Source of the DNA: Chromobacterium sphagni
GTDB lineage: Bacteria; Pseudomonadota; Gammaproteobacteria; Burkholderiales; Chromobacteriaceae
Direction: 5' to 3'
DNA: 64,000 nt
NCBI RefSeq assembly: GCF_001855555.1
Contig: NZ_MKCT01000001.1
Coordinates: 248,001-312,000, forward strand
The notes beneath the pieces are model-generated. The model had not been told where the DNA came from. It saw only the letters and a list, made by a program, of their open reading frames with translations, and did not search any database. Made by a program: the position numbers and the translations under genes. Below, piece after piece: positions 8,588 through 17,534 of the stretch (position 1 is the first letter of the stretch; every line of letters starts with the position of its first letter).

Positions 8588-9061
8588 ATGAACACATTCG
8601 TATTGAAGGCCACGGCGCCCGCGCTGTTGCTGCTGGCCTCGCTCTCCATATCCGCGACTGCTCAGACCGCAAGCCCGAATCATGCCGGCACGCGGGTAAG
8701 CGAACAAAAAGCGCAAAAGCGCGCGGACTATCTGGAAAAACGGATCAGGGAGCTTCACGCCAAGCTCAAGATCACCGACAAGCAATCCACACAATGGGAT
8801 GCCTACGCCAAGACCATGCGCGACAACGCCGACAGCACCGACCAGGCCTTCCGCGACCGCGGTCAGAAGCTGCCCACATTGAATGCCGACGAGGCGATGA
8901 AGTCCTACGCCGACTTGGCCCAGTTGCATGCCGACAATATGAAAAAACTGGCCGCCTCCTTCCATGCGCTTTATGGCGTGCTATCGGATGAGCAGAAGGC
9001 CATCGCCGACAAGCTGTTCCGCCACGAGCAGGAGGAACATCATCACCGGAGGCACAAATAG
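8588..9061 (+). CDS. Spy/CpxP-like periplasmic protein (LTXXQ type)
   Basis: The protein has 157 residues, with a signal peptide cleaved after about residue 25 (ISATAQ). The mature part is almost entirely helical and charged and contains two LTxxQ-like positions (LKITDKQSTQW and LYGVLSDEQKA), as in Spy/CpxP-family chaperones and stress sensors. The tail is HHHRRHK. Its role is probably envelope protein protection or stress sensing. Its position after the His-rich secreted protein supports co-expression. Confidence 0.75.
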   Translation: MNTFVLKATAPALLLLASLSISATAQTASPNHAGTRVSEQKAQKRADYLEKRIRELHAKLKITDKQSTQWDAYAKTMRDNADSTDQAFRDRGQKLPTLNADEAMKSYADLAQLHADNMKKLAASFHALYGVLSDEQKAIADKLFRHEQEEHHHRRHK

Positions 9062-9151
9062 CCATATTGTCCTCGGCCCGGAGAGCGCCCGCATGCACAG
9101 CAGCAACGGAGGCCCGCTCCATAAGGAAACGCGCATCCCGCCGCCGGCGTG

Positions 9152-9696
9152 TCAGCCGGCGATGCGCGCGCTCCGGCAGGAAAATGCCAGACACAGCAGC
9201 GTGGCAGCCGTCAGCAGATGTTTGCTCGCGGTGATTGCGTAGCCCAGCCTGGCAAGCGGCGGATAACACGCCGGATAAGCGTGCAGGCCGCCCCAACTGC
9301 ACAGGTTTTCCAGCACGTCGGCGCAAGCCACCGCCAACAGCAGCAGGTTGTACAAGCCGGGTCGCGGCAGATGGCGGCGCAGCAGGCTCAACAGCATGGC
9401 GAATCCGCTGCCGCAGCGCAGCAGGAACAGGCTGTCGAAGCGAAGAAAAACAGCTAGCGCAGGCGGCCATCCGGGCCATAGGCATCCAGCAGATGCCGCA
9501 CGGCATCGGTGGAACACCAGGACTGCGGGTCCAGGATGGGTTCGCCGTATTGCCGCGCCAACGCGCTGATCGACAGCGCGCCGGAGGAGAAATTGAACAG
9601 GTACATGAAAGCTGCGGTCATCAACAACAAAACCAGCGCAGCGGGTATGGAGGCATGGCGGTACAAGCCGTTGTTCAGGCTGCGCATGACAGGCAC
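9152..9696 (-). pseudogene. Frameshifted small membrane protein of unknown function
   Basis: A frame starting at 9696 encodes an N-terminal transmembrane helix (IPAALVLLLMTAAFMYLF) and a soluble stretch ending DAYGPDGRLR, stopping at 9454. The next frame continues at once with strongly hydrophobic, gene-like sequence (LAVFLRFDSLFLLRCGSGFA, then two more helices) to the stop at 9152. A single-base shift near 9454-9470 would give one protein of about 180 residues. The break is a real mutation or a sequencing error. The family is not recognised. Confidence 0.55.
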
Positions 9697-9860
9697 TCCG
9701 GCATGCCAAAGCGGCCAAAGGCGCCGAGCAAGCGTGCGGCTGCGAGTGCATTCATCTGGCGGGCTCCTGTTGGAATGGAAGCCTTATTCTCTAGCTGTCG
9801 CCTAAAGACAAGGAAGGTGCATAATTGGATACCGCTTATTCATATCTGAATGGTTATCGG

Positions 9861-10763
9861 ATGGACTGGAATCTGGTGCAATCTTTCCTGACAGTGGCGG
9901 AAGCCGGCTCGATGAGCGCGGCGGCCGCCACCATGCAGTTGAGCCAGCCCACCTTGAGCCGGCAGGTTGCCGCGCTGGAAGCCGCCATGGGGGTGAGCCT
10001 ATTCGAACGCGGCTCCCGCGGCTTGCGACTGACGCAGGCGGGCGAAGCGCTGGTCGCCCCCGCCCGGGCGATGCGCACGGCGGCATCCGAGGTGGCCATT
10101 GCGGCGGATCAGGAACAACAGTTGCTGCAGGGCAGCGTCCGCATCACCGCCAGCGAGATGGCTACCGCCTTTCTGCTGCCGGAGATGCTGCGCGATTTGC
10201 GCATCGAGCATCCGCAGATTGAAATCGATATCGTGGCGAGCAACGATGTCGACAATCTGCTGGAGCGCGAAGCGGATATCGCCATCCGCCATACCCGACC
10301 GGCGCAGGGCGCGTTGTTCGCCCGCGAGCTGGGAGAGCTGCAAGTGCAGGCTTGGGCGCATCAGGACTATCTGGCGCGCCAGGGAACGGACTTCCAGGGC
10401 GAACAGCTGGAAGACTACGACTGGATAGGCTTGGACCGTTCCGACTTCATGCTCAGACGGCTGCGGGACTTCGGCATCACCACCGGGCGCGACTTCTTCT
10501 CCTTGCGTTGCGACAACCAGATCGTCGGCTGGCAACTGGCTCTTGGGGCCGCCGGCGTGGCGTTTGCACCCGATGTCGTCGCCCGCCGTTATCCGTCGAT
10601 GCGCTCCATCCTGCCCTTGCTGACCCGGACCGTGCTGCCGGTATGGCTGGTATGCCACCGCGAGCTGAAGCAAAGCGCGCGCATCCGCTGCGTGTTCAAC
10701 CACCTTGCAGAGCGCTGGCAGGATCTACTGGCCACCCAGCCGGCGGATGGCAGCTTGGCGTAG
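9861..10763 (+). CDS. LysR-family transcriptional regulator
   Basis: This protein of about 300 residues starts MDWNLVQSFLTVAEAGSMSA, followed by the LysR recognition helix (LSQPTLSRQVAALEAAMGVSLFERGSRG). An effector-binding domain fills about 90-295. The ATG at 9861 is preferred over a TTG at 9825 because LysR proteins typically begin a few residues before the first helix. It is convergent with the MFS gene on its right. Its target is not evident. Confidence 0.85.
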   Translation: MDWNLVQSFLTVAEAGSMSAAAATMQLSQPTLSRQVAALEAAMGVSLFERGSRGLRLTQAGEALVAPARAMRTAASEVAIAADQEQQLLQGSVRITASEMATAFLLPEMLRDLRIEHPQIEIDIVASNDVDNLLEREADIAIRHTRPAQGALFARELGELQVQAWAHQDYLARQGTDFQGEQLEDYDWIGLDRSDFMLRRLRDFGITTGRDFFSLRCDNQIVGWQLALGAAGVAFAPDVVARRYPSMRSILPLLTRTVLPVWLVCHRELKQSARIRCVFNHLAERWQDLLATQPADGSLA

Positions 10764-10798
10764 TACGCATAGCCTCCCCGCATGATGGCGCCTTGCTG

Positions 10799-11998
10799 TC
10801 AATTCCAGCAGGGCGCCGTTTGGCTCTCCTCGCGCAGACGGGCCGCCAGACACAGCGCCAGCAGCGCACCGGCAAACACCGCGCCCGCCAGACACACCCC
10901 CAGCCAGCCGGCGCCGGCATAGGCCAGACTGGCCGCGCCGGATCCCAACGCGCCGCCCAGGAAATAGCCGACCAGATAGACCGTGGTGATGCGGCTGCGG
11001 GCCTCCGGCGCCAATGCGTAGATCACGCTCTGATTGGAAATGTGCAGCGCCTGCACGCACACGTCCAGCAACAGCACTCCGGCCAGCAGCGCCGCCAACC
11101 ACTGGCCGCCCAGCCACAACAAGCCGAACGACAACAAAATTCCCAGGCAGCATGCGCGCGTAACGAGCCGGCCGTGGCCGCGATCCGCCAGGCGGCCGGC
11201 GCCGCTGGCCGCCAGTGTGCCAGCCGCGCCTACCAGGCCGAAGGCGCCGATCTGCGCCTCGCTGTAAGCGTACGGCGGCTGGCTGAGCAGAAAGGTCAGC
11301 CCGGTCCAAAACAGGCTGAAGCAAGCGAAGGCCAGCGCGCCATATAACGCACGCAGCCGCAGCGCCGGATGGGCCCGCGCCAACGTCAGCAGCGATGCCA
11401 ACAGCGCGCGGTAGCGCAACGGCGGCTTGCGGCTGTCGCCAGGCAGCGCCGATGCCAGGATGGCGGTGAACAACACCACCACCGCGGCGGCCAACCAGTA
11501 CACCAACCGCCAGCCGCCCAATTGGGCGACCAGTCCGGAGAAGGTGCGCGCCAGCAGAATACCGAGCAGCAGGCCGCTCATCACAGTGCCCACCACTCGG
11601 CCGCGTTCGCGTTCCGCCGCCAGCGAAGCGGCGAACGGCACCAGCAGCTGGGCCGCGCAGGTGCACAGTCCCAGCGCCACGCAGGCGGCGGCGAACCAGA
11701 CCAGGCCAGGACTCAAGGCCACCGCCAGCAGCGCCAGCGCGCTGCAACCCAAAAGAATCACGATCAGGCGGCGACGATCCAATACGTCGCCCAGCGGAAC
11801 CAAGAGCAGCAGGCCGCAGGCATAACCCAATTGGGTCAGGGTGACGACAAAGCCCAGGCTGGCGGCCGACTGGCCGAAACCGTGGGCGATAACGGCCAGC
11901 AGCGGCTGCGAGTAATAGATGTTGCCGATGACGGCACCGCAGGAAACGGCGAACAGCAGCGCCATACCGCGGCTCAAGCCAGGGGAAGGGGTATCCAT
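10799..11998 (-). CDS. MFS transporter, 12-TM
   Basis: This 399-residue protein has about 12 membrane segments and the MFS loop motif PLGDVLDRRRL after TM2. The N-terminal GNIYYSQPLLAVIA segment and overall form fit DHA1-type sugar or drug exporters. The ATG at 11998 is preferred over 12004 because AGGA is then correctly spaced. It lies on the minus strand, upstream in sequence from the cyanate genes but separated from cynS by about 60 bp, so it could be read through from them. The substrate is unknown. Confidence 0.82.
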   Translation of the reverse strand: MDTPSPGLSRGMALLFAVSCGAVIGNIYYSQPLLAVIAHGFGQSAASLGFVVTLTQLGYACGLLLLVPLGDVLDRRRLIVILLGCSALALLAVALSPGLVWFAAACVALGLCTCAAQLLVPFAASLAAERERGRVVGTVMSGLLLGILLARTFSGLVAQLGGWRLVYWLAAAVVVLFTAILASALPGDSRKPPLRYRALLASLLTLARAHPALRLRALYGALAFACFSLFWTGLTFLLSQPPYAYSEAQIGAFGLVGAAGTLAASGAGRLADRGHGRLVTRACCLGILLSFGLLWLGGQWLAALLAGVLLLDVCVQALHISNQSVIYALAPEARSRITTVYLVGYFLGGALGSGAASLAYAGAGWLGVCLAGAVFAGALLALCLAARLREESQTAPCWN

Positions 11999-12067
11999 GA
12001 CCATCCTAGGGAAAAGCGGGGAAACAAAAACGGCCGCGTCGGAGACGCGGCCGCCACAGGACCGGGA

Positions 12068-12538
12068 TCAATACGGCTTATTGGGCAGGAACTTGCCGTC
12101 CAGCGTGATCACCGCGCGTTCGCCGTCGTCGGGATCGGCCACCTTCTGGATGTCCAGCCGGAAATTGATGGCGCTGATGATACCATCGCCCAACTTCTCA
12201 TGTACCAAGGCCTTCAGCGTGGTGCCGTAGATCTGGATCATTTCGTAGAAGCGGTAGATGGTGGGGTCGGTGGGAATGCCTCCCGGAATGCTGCCGCGCA
12301 GCGGAATGGCCTGCAAATTGGCGGAGTCGGCCGCGCCCAGACCCAGCTTGTCGCACACCAGATCGGCGGCGGCCTTGGGCAGAGCGTGCTGGCCCAGCAG
12401 CGCGGCGGTGACGTAGGCCAGGCTGAGGCCTGAGCCTTCCGCCAGTTGCTCCCAGCTCAGGTCTTTCAAGGCCTTGGCGGCGATGACGCGGCTGGTCAGT
12501 TCGATGCGGGCGTCCTGGGTGGAGTGGGATTGTTGCAT
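12068..12538 (-). CDS. cynS: Cyanate hydratase (cyanase)
   Basis: The protein has 156 residues, the same length as E. coli CynS. It converts cyanate and bicarbonate into ammonia and two CO2. The N-terminal helical domain and C-terminal catalytic domain are both present. Catalytic residues are recognisable as R and E in [12 protein letters not shown] and S in [10 protein letters not shown]. It lies 26 bp downstream of the carbonic anhydrase gene, which resupplies bicarbonate, and both are divergent from a LysR gene, the classical cyn arrangement. Confidence 0.95.
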   Translation of the reverse strand: MQQSHSTQDARIELTSRVIAAKALKDLSWEQLAEGSGLSLAYVTAALLGQHALPKAAADLVCDKLGLGAADSANLQAIPLRGSIPGGIPTDPTIYRFYEMIQIYGTTLKALVHEKLGDGIISAINFRLDIQKVADPDDGERAVITLDGKFLPNKPY

Positions 12539-12564
12539 GGCATGTCCTTTCGATTGGTCTGATT

Positions 12565-13209
12565 TCAATTGCGTGGGGTGGCGCTGGTTTGCGGGAATCG
12601 TGCCAGGGAGACGAAGCGCTTGCTGTCGCCGTCCAGGGCTTCGATGGAGCCGGTTTCGATGTCGTACACCCAGCCGTGCAGCGTGAGCCTGCCCTGCTCC
12701 ATTGCCAGCGCGACCGACGGATGGGTCTTGATATTGGCCAATTGGGCGACGACGTTTTCCCTGACCATGCCGTCCAGTTTGTCCTTGGGCGACGCATGGC
12801 TGCGGGCGGCGTTCACCACCTTGGCCGAATCGGCGTGGCGCAGCCAACCCGCCACCGCTGGCAAATGGTCCAGGCACTTGCAACTGGCAATGGCGGTCAT
12901 CGCGCCGCAGTCGGAGTGGCCGCAGATGACGATGTCGCTGACGCCCAACGCAGCCACCGCATACTCCACAGTGGCGGACACGCCGCCCGGCTCCGGGCCG
13001 TAACCGGGAACGATGTTGCCGGCGTTGCGGATCACGAACAGGTCGCCCGGCTCCTGCTGGGTCAGCAGTTCCGGCACCACCCGGCTGTCGGAGCAGGTGA
13101 CGAACAGCACGCCCGGGGTCTGGCTGGTGGCCAGTTTGCGGAACAACTCGGAGCGTTTGGGAAAGGCTTCCTGCTGGAACTTGAGGAATCCGTCTATGAC
13201 TGCTTGCAT
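12565..13209 (-). CDS. cynT: Beta-class carbonic anhydrase of the cyanate operon
   Basis: This 214-residue beta-carbonic anhydrase converts CO2 and water to bicarbonate. Zinc ligands lie in CSDSRVV (Cys, Asp-Arg pair) and GHSDCGAM (His, Cys). The start at 13209 follows AGGGAGAACC; the open frame back to 13335 would cross the regulator's start. Paired with cynS, it recycles the CO2 made by cyanase so that bicarbonate is not depleted. Confidence 0.92.
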   Translation of the reverse strand: MQAVIDGFLKFQQEAFPKRSELFRKLATSQTPGVLFVTCSDSRVVPELLTQQEPGDLFVIRNAGNIVPGYGPEPGGVSATVEYAVAALGVSDIVICGHSDCGAMTAIASCKCLDHLPAVAGWLRHADSAKVVNAARSHASPKDKLDGMVRENVVAQLANIKTHPSVALAMEQGRLTLHGWVYDIETGSIEALDGDSKRFVSLARFPQTSATPRN

Positions 13210-13318
13210 GGGGTTCTCCCTGGCTGATGAAGTAATGGCGCAAGGATGAACCGATTGGACTATAGCGTCCAAGACCGATATATAATCAAAACCATAATTT
13301 TTACCAATAACAAGCAGC
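13210..13318. promoter_or_regulatory. Divergent cynTS/cynR control region
   Basis: The 109-bp gap separates cynT (minus) and cynR (plus). It is AT-rich next to cynR (TATATAATCAAAACCATAAT around 13278-13297), in contrast to its surroundings, and must hold both promoters and the CynR site. No perfect long dyad was found, so the operator position is not fixed. Confidence 0.5.
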
Positions 13319-14206
13319 ATGATACTCAGACACATCCGCTACCTGCAGGCCGTGGTGGAGCACGGTAACTTCACCCGCGCCGCCGAGGCGCTGCATGTCT
13401 CGCAGCCCACGCTGTCGCAACAGATCAGGCAACTGGAGGAAACCGTGGGCGCGCAGTTGCTGGACCGCAGTGGGCGGACGGTACGGCCCACCGACGCCGG
13501 CGCGGCCTATCTGGAATATGCGCAGCGGGCGCTACGTGAGCTGGCGGCCGGACAGCGGGCCACCCGCGACGTGGGCGACCTGTCGCGCGGCAAGCTGAGG
13601 CTGGCGATGACGCCCACCTTCACCAGCTATCTCCTGGGTCCGCTGGCGGAGCGCTTTGCCGCCAGCCATCCCGGCGTGGACCTGGAGATACGCGAAATGA
13701 CGCAGGACGCCATCGAGGCGGCACTGGCGGCGGATGGGATAGACCTGGGCATCGCCTTCCACGGCGCGCGCGGGGCCGAGATCGAACAACAGCTGCTGTT
13801 CGCCGAGAAACTGGCGGTGGTGGTCGGCCACAACCATCCCTGGAACGGCGGCAGGCCCCCGATAGGTCCGCAACAGCTGGAGCAAACGCCATTGGCGCTG
13901 CTGAGCGAGGATTTCGCCACCCGCGGCCATATCAACCAGTATCTGCGCCAACAGAACATCGCGCCGCGCATCGCCGTCGAGGCCAACACCATCAGCGCCA
14001 TTCTGGAAATCGTCCGCCAAGGCCGGATGGCCACCATTCTGCCGCAAGCCATCGCGCGACAACACCCGCAGCTGCGCGCCGCGGCGCTGCAGTTTCCGTT
14101 GCCGGAACGCGGCGCCGCCCTGCTCAGCCGCCAGGGCGCTTACCAAAGCGCGGCGATGCGTGCCTTCATCCCGCTGCTGCGGAGCTTGAGCGCCGACATG
14201 GCTTAG
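13319..14206 (+). CDS. cynR: CynR-like LysR regulator of the cyanate operon
   Basis: The 295-residue LysR protein begins [20 protein letters not shown], the start typical of CynR. The helix-turn-helix is at about 18-38 ([18 protein letters not shown]) and the effector domain at about 90-290. In E. coli CynR activates cynTSX with cyanate and represses itself. The divergent placement beside cynT-cynS supports the same role here. A cyanate transporter cynX is not adjacent in the E. coli manner, although the MFS gene downstream of cynS could supply transport. Confidence 0.85.
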   Translation: MILRHIRYLQAVVEHGNFTRAAEALHVSQPTLSQQIRQLEETVGAQLLDRSGRTVRPTDAGAAYLEYAQRALRELAAGQRATRDVGDLSRGKLRLAMTPTFTSYLLGPLAERFAASHPGVDLEIREMTQDAIEAALAADGIDLGIAFHGARGAEIEQQLLFAEKLAVVVGHNHPWNGGRPPIGPQQLEQTPLALLSEDFATRGHINQYLRQQNIAPRIAVEANTISAILEIVRQGRMATILPQAIARQHPQLRAAALQFPLPERGAALLSRQGAYQSAAMRAFIPLLRSLSADMA

Positions 14207-14224
14207 CCACCGGGCTCTGGCAAC

Positions 14225-14258
14225 AAAAAACCGCGCGGCACAGCCACGCGGTTTTTTT
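14225..14258. terminator. Bidirectional terminator between cynR and the lpxO-like gene
   Basis: AAAAAACCGCG (14225-14235) and CGCGGTTTTTT (14247-14257) form an 11-bp perfect stem with an 11-nt loop, with T on one strand and A on the other. It lies between convergent genes and can end both transcripts. Confidence 0.85.
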
Positions 14259-14276
14259 GTTCGCACCCGGTCGATT

Positions 14277-15197
14277 TCAGCCCCAACTGCCCCAGAACAG
14301 CCACAGCACGATGGGGCCGCCCAAGATCAGCCACTTGAGCAGATAGTAAGTGAAGCGGCTCTGCGCCTTGATCTTCTTGCCGAACAGACGCACCTGCTGC
14401 ACATAGCGGAAGGCGCGGTTGAGACCGCCGACGCGGTCGCCCTCCTGATTGGGCGAATTGGCCGCGCCCACCAGGATGCGGCTGACCAGGCGGTTGACCC
14501 ACAAAGCCGGCCAGAACCACATCGGCCGCTCCACGTCGCAGAACAGGATGATGCGGTTATGGTCGGTAGTGTTTTCCGCGTAGTGCAGATAGGTTTCGTC
14601 GAAGATCACCGCCTCGCCGTCACGCCAGCTGTACTTTTCGCCGTCCACGTCGATGTAGCAGTCGTCGTCGTTGGGCGTGATCAGACCCAGGTGGTAGCGC
14701 ACCGAGCCGGCGAACGGGTCGCGATGGCGCACCAGCCGGCTACCCGGCGGCAGCGCGGCGAACATCGCCGCCTTGATATTGGGGTACTGCCGCAGCAACT
14801 GGGTGGTATATGGGCACAAAGCCTGCGCCGACGGGTGGTCCTGGCCGTACCACTTCAGGTAGAAGCGCTTCCAGCCGGTCTTGAAGAAGGAGTTGAAGCC
14901 CAGGTCGTCGTACTGGCTGGACGCCTTGATGCTGCCCATCTCGTAGAGGGCCACGGCCTCCTCGCGGATCTTCCGCCAGTCGGCGGTAAGGGTCTGCAGC
15001 TCCGGGAAGCGCTCCAGCGGCAGGTAGGGCTTGGCCGGCACCTTGGAAAACAGGTACATGAAGCAGTTGATCGGGGCCATGAAGGTGGAATGGTCGCTCA
15101 ACTGGCGCCAGAAGCCCAGCCGCACCCGGCCGCGAAAATGGACATAGATGGTGGAGAGGATAAAGATCGCCACCACCAGAAGCTTGATATAAGGCAT
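14277..15197 (-). CDS. lpxO: LpxO-like lipid A / aspartyl beta-hydroxylase family protein
   Basis: The protein has 306 residues with an N-terminal helix (about 3-20) and a hydrophobic C-terminus (about 288-304). The centre matches the Fe(II)/2-oxoglutarate aspartyl/asparaginyl beta-hydroxylase fold: HRDPFAGSVRYHLGL supplies the HxD iron ligands, and the distal His and Arg lie in YLHYAENTTDHNRIIL. LpxO 2-hydroxylates a lipid A acyl chain at the inner membrane, and length and topology agree. A peptidyl hydroxylase is the alternative but would not normally be membrane-anchored at both ends. Confidence 0.82.
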   Translation of the reverse strand: MPYIKLLVVAIFILSTIYVHFRGRVRLGFWRQLSDHSTFMAPINCFMYLFSKVPAKPYLPLERFPELQTLTADWRKIREEAVALYEMGSIKASSQYDDLGFNSFFKTGWKRFYLKWYGQDHPSAQALCPYTTQLLRQYPNIKAAMFAALPPGSRLVRHRDPFAGSVRYHLGLITPNDDDCYIDVDGEKYSWRDGEAVIFDETYLHYAENTTDHNRIILFCDVERPMWFWPALWVNRLVSRILVGAANSPNQEGDRVGGLNRAFRYVQQVRLFGKKIKAQSRFTYYLLKWLILGGPIVLWLFWGSWG

Positions 15198-15567
15198 CAG
15201 GTATTCCTGTTAAGGCTAGCGGCCTATTGTAAAGCGCCGCAGCCTCCTACGCAGAACTTGGCATGAAAATTAATGATAAAGGTCAGGCACTCTGCCATGC
15301 CTCCACCTTGCGCATCTCACTCACACCCCAAAATAATTCTCATAAGAATCATACTGATATTAATAATAAAATTGATATGACATTTACGTTTTCCCTGGTT
15401 ATACTGCGCCATGCCCGGCTTGAGGCTCGGACCCGACGTCATGCCATCCTGGCCGAGCCCGAAAGTTCGATGAGTCCGGCCCCACGCCCTTACCCCCAAA
15501 ACCAAAACCTGAAGCTCTGCCGCAAAGCCATGCCGGCAAGGCCTTCGCTGCAGTTCACGAGAACCCG
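15198..15567. promoter_or_regulatory. AT-rich intergenic region with a Fur-box-like site
   Basis: The 370-bp gap is AT-rich at 15255-15400. AATAATTCTCATAAGAATCA (15332-15351) contains the TGAGAATTATT half typical of Fur boxes on the minus strand and a partial dyad (ATTCT/AGAAT). It may make the downstream 175-residue gene, or the divergent lpxO-like gene, iron-responsive. Similarity to Fur sites is by eye only. Confidence 0.35.
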
Positions 15568-16095
15568 ATGCCGCTTCAAAGCCTGCGCAACCTCAAGCAC
15601 TGGATTGTGGGTGTGTTCAACCCGCCATACCAGCTCTCGCTGTGCGAAATCCTGCCCAGCCGGGAGAGCAACGCCACCGTCTACGTTTTCAAGCAATACG
15701 GCACGCATGACATCATCAAACTTCGCCACAGGGACATCATCGGCAATGTCCAGATTCTGGCCGCGATCAATCCCAAGGATCTGATCGGCATCGCACTGTA
15801 CGAGAACAATCTGAAAGAAAGCGCCGGCGAATGCCAGGTGACGGAAACCCTGCGCGGCAATCAGTACCGGATTGCCAGCCATGGCCGCGAAGAGGTGTAT
15901 TCCGGGGAAAGCATCTGCGGCAATCTGGATCTGTTTCAGCGCCTGCCGCCGCACGAGATCTGCAAGATCGCCTACGAAACCGGGTTCAACAAAGGCCGCA
16001 AGGTATCTGGCCAGCTGCGCGCGCTGGCCGAGCAGGGCCGGACCGAAGCCGGCGAAGCCGCCGCCAATGTGGTGCCGCTGCGCTCACGCAAATGA
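15568..16095 (+). CDS. Conserved-looking protein of unknown function
   Basis: The 175-residue soluble protein is mixed alpha/beta by appearance, with a basic C-terminus (VVPLRSRK). It has no signal peptide or membrane segment and no motif I recognise. The ATG at 15568 is the first possible start in the frame. Codon use is like the chromosome. The 3' end overlaps the convergent phosphodiesterase gene by 12 bp. The AT-rich leader with a possible Fur site is the only clue to its regulation. Confidence 0.7.
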   Translation: MPLQSLRNLKHWIVGVFNPPYQLSLCEILPSRESNATVYVFKQYGTHDIIKLRHRDIIGNVQILAAINPKDLIGIALYENNLKESAGECQVTETLRGNQYRIASHGREEVYSGESICGNLDLFQRLPPHEICKIAYETGFNKGRKVSGQLRALAEQGRTEAGEAAANVVPLRSRK

Positions 16096-16821
16096 GGTGG
16101 CCACCCGGTAGCCATCCGGGGAGAAGCTGAACAGCCGGTAACCCTGCTTGTCATCGATATCGATGTCGCTGGCGCCCTTTTGCCACTGGAAACAGGTGGC
16201 TGGACCAACCTCCAGCATGCGGCCGCGGTAAGGCATGCTATGGTCGCCGTGCACATGGCCGCAAATCACCAGTTCCAGGCGCTCCGCCTGCGCCGCCTGC
16301 CAGAACTGCGAGCTCTGCCGCAGCATGCAATCGTCCAGCAGCGGGGTGCCCACCGCCAGCGGATGGTGATGCAGCACCACCGCGGCGCGGCCCTGCTCCA
16401 CCGCCGCCAGCCGCTCGCTCAAGCGGGCCAGACTGTCGGCGCTGATCCGCCCCTCGTCCCGCCCCGCCACGCAGCTGTCCACGCCGATGAAGGTCCAGCC
16501 GGCCAACGCCAACACCTCCAGCGGCTGCAAGAAAGGATAATCGGCAAACGCCCTGGCCATCGTCGGCCGGCAATCGTGATTGCCGGCCATCCAATAGACG
16601 GGACGTTGCAGGCCGGCCAGCGCCTCGGCCGCCAGCCGGTACGATTCTTCGGATTCGTCCTGCGACACGTCGCCGGTGAGGAATACCGCATCCACCGCAT
16701 CCGGCTCCAACGCCCGCACCGCAGCCAGCACCTTTTGCAAGGCCGCGTGGGTGTCATGACCCAGCAGCCGGCCGCCCGGGGCGGCAAACAGGTGGAGATC
16801 GGTCAATTGCAGGATGTTCAT
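16084..16821 (-). CDS. cpdA: CpdA-like 3',5'-cyclic nucleotide phosphodiesterase (metallophosphoesterase)
   Basis: This 245-residue calcineurin-like phosphoesterase shows all metal-binding blocks: TDLHLF (D-x-H), GDVSQDE (GD), GNHDCR (GNHD), HHHPLAVG and GHVHGDH (GHxH). Length and motifs match CpdA, which hydrolyses cAMP in the cytoplasm. Its ATG overlaps the stop of the upstream transporter gene by 4 bp, implying translational coupling in a three-gene operon. Another small phosphodiester could be the true substrate. Confidence 0.82.
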   Translation of the reverse strand: MNILQLTDLHLFAAPGGRLLGHDTHAALQKVLAAVRALEPDAVDAVFLTGDVSQDESEESYRLAAEALAGLQRPVYWMAGNHDCRPTMARAFADYPFLQPLEVLALAGWTFIGVDSCVAGRDEGRISADSLARLSERLAAVEQGRAAVVLHHHPLAVGTPLLDDCMLRQSSQFWQAAQAERLELVICGHVHGDHSMPYRGRMLEVGPATCFQWQKGASDIDIDDKQGYRLFSFSPDGYRVATSFA

Positions 16822-17534
16822 GCCTTGGCGCTTTCAAACCGGTTGCGCTCGATATCGCCATTGTTATCGCGGAATACCGTCAGCGGGTTGTAGGAGACTT
16901 CCCAGTCGAAATAGTCGGTGCGCTCTATCTTCTTGATCACCGAAACCAGGTAGTAGCCCAGCGGCAGCAGCAGCACCGACATCACCACCTTGTACGACCA
17001 GGTGGTGGCAATGATGTTGACCAGCTCATGCCCGCTGTACTTGGAGGACAGGCTGATCGGATAGGCGGTGAGCAACAGCACCGCCTGCGCCAGCATCGAG
17101 GCGAGCAGATAGCGCACGAAGAAGAAACGGCCGGCGAAGAATATTTTCAGCCGCGAAACGATGAAACCGTTGCAGAAGTAGGAGGCCGGCACCGAAATCC
17201 AGGTCCCCACCATCACCCGCCAGAATTCGTGGAACAGCTGATAGTACTGCTTGGAGATGGCATTGTTGTCCGGCTGGACCAGCGCGAAGCCGTTGAGAAT
17301 CAGCACGAACAGGGTCTGGCAGATCACGATGATCCATACCGTGCGGCCGCCCAGCTTGTAGCCGTACACCTCGGTGGAAATGGTGGACAATAGATAGCAC
17401 AGCGAAAACACGATGCCGCTGGCGGTGATTTTCAGACTGTAGATATCCACCGTCTTGTACACCAGCGAATCGCAAATGATCATGATGGTGACAGTCAAGC
17501 CAACTATCAATCCATACAAGCGAAACTCGTTCAC
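16818..17534 (-). CDS. YhhQ/VUT-family transporter (queuosine-precursor type)
   Basis: The 238-residue integral membrane protein has about six helices. The motif TISTEVYGYKLGGRTVW and the overall layout fit the VUT (YhhQ) family, whose E. coli member imports queuosine precursors preQ0 and preQ1. The C-terminal about 30 residues are soluble and charged. The gene overlaps both neighbours by 4 bp. The substrate here is inferred from the family only; the unusual operon partners leave room for another role. Confidence 0.78.
   Translation of the reverse strand: MNEFRLYGLIVGLTVTIMIICDSLVYKTVDIYSLKITASGIVFSLCYLLSTISTEVYGYKLGGRTVWIIVICQTLFVLILNGFALVQPDNNAISKQYYQLFHEFWRVMVGTWISVPASYFCNGFIVSRLKIFFAGRFFFVRYLLASMLAQAVLLLTAYPISLSSKYSGHELVNIIATTWSYKVVMSVLLLPLGYYLVSVIKKIERTDYFDWEVSYNPLTVFRDNNGDIERNRFESAKA

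Noticed and set aside
15263-15784. Open frame of 173 codons in the AT-rich region and over the 175-residue gene
   Set aside because: It crosses the intergenic leader and overlaps a better supported gene in another frame; composition changes midway.
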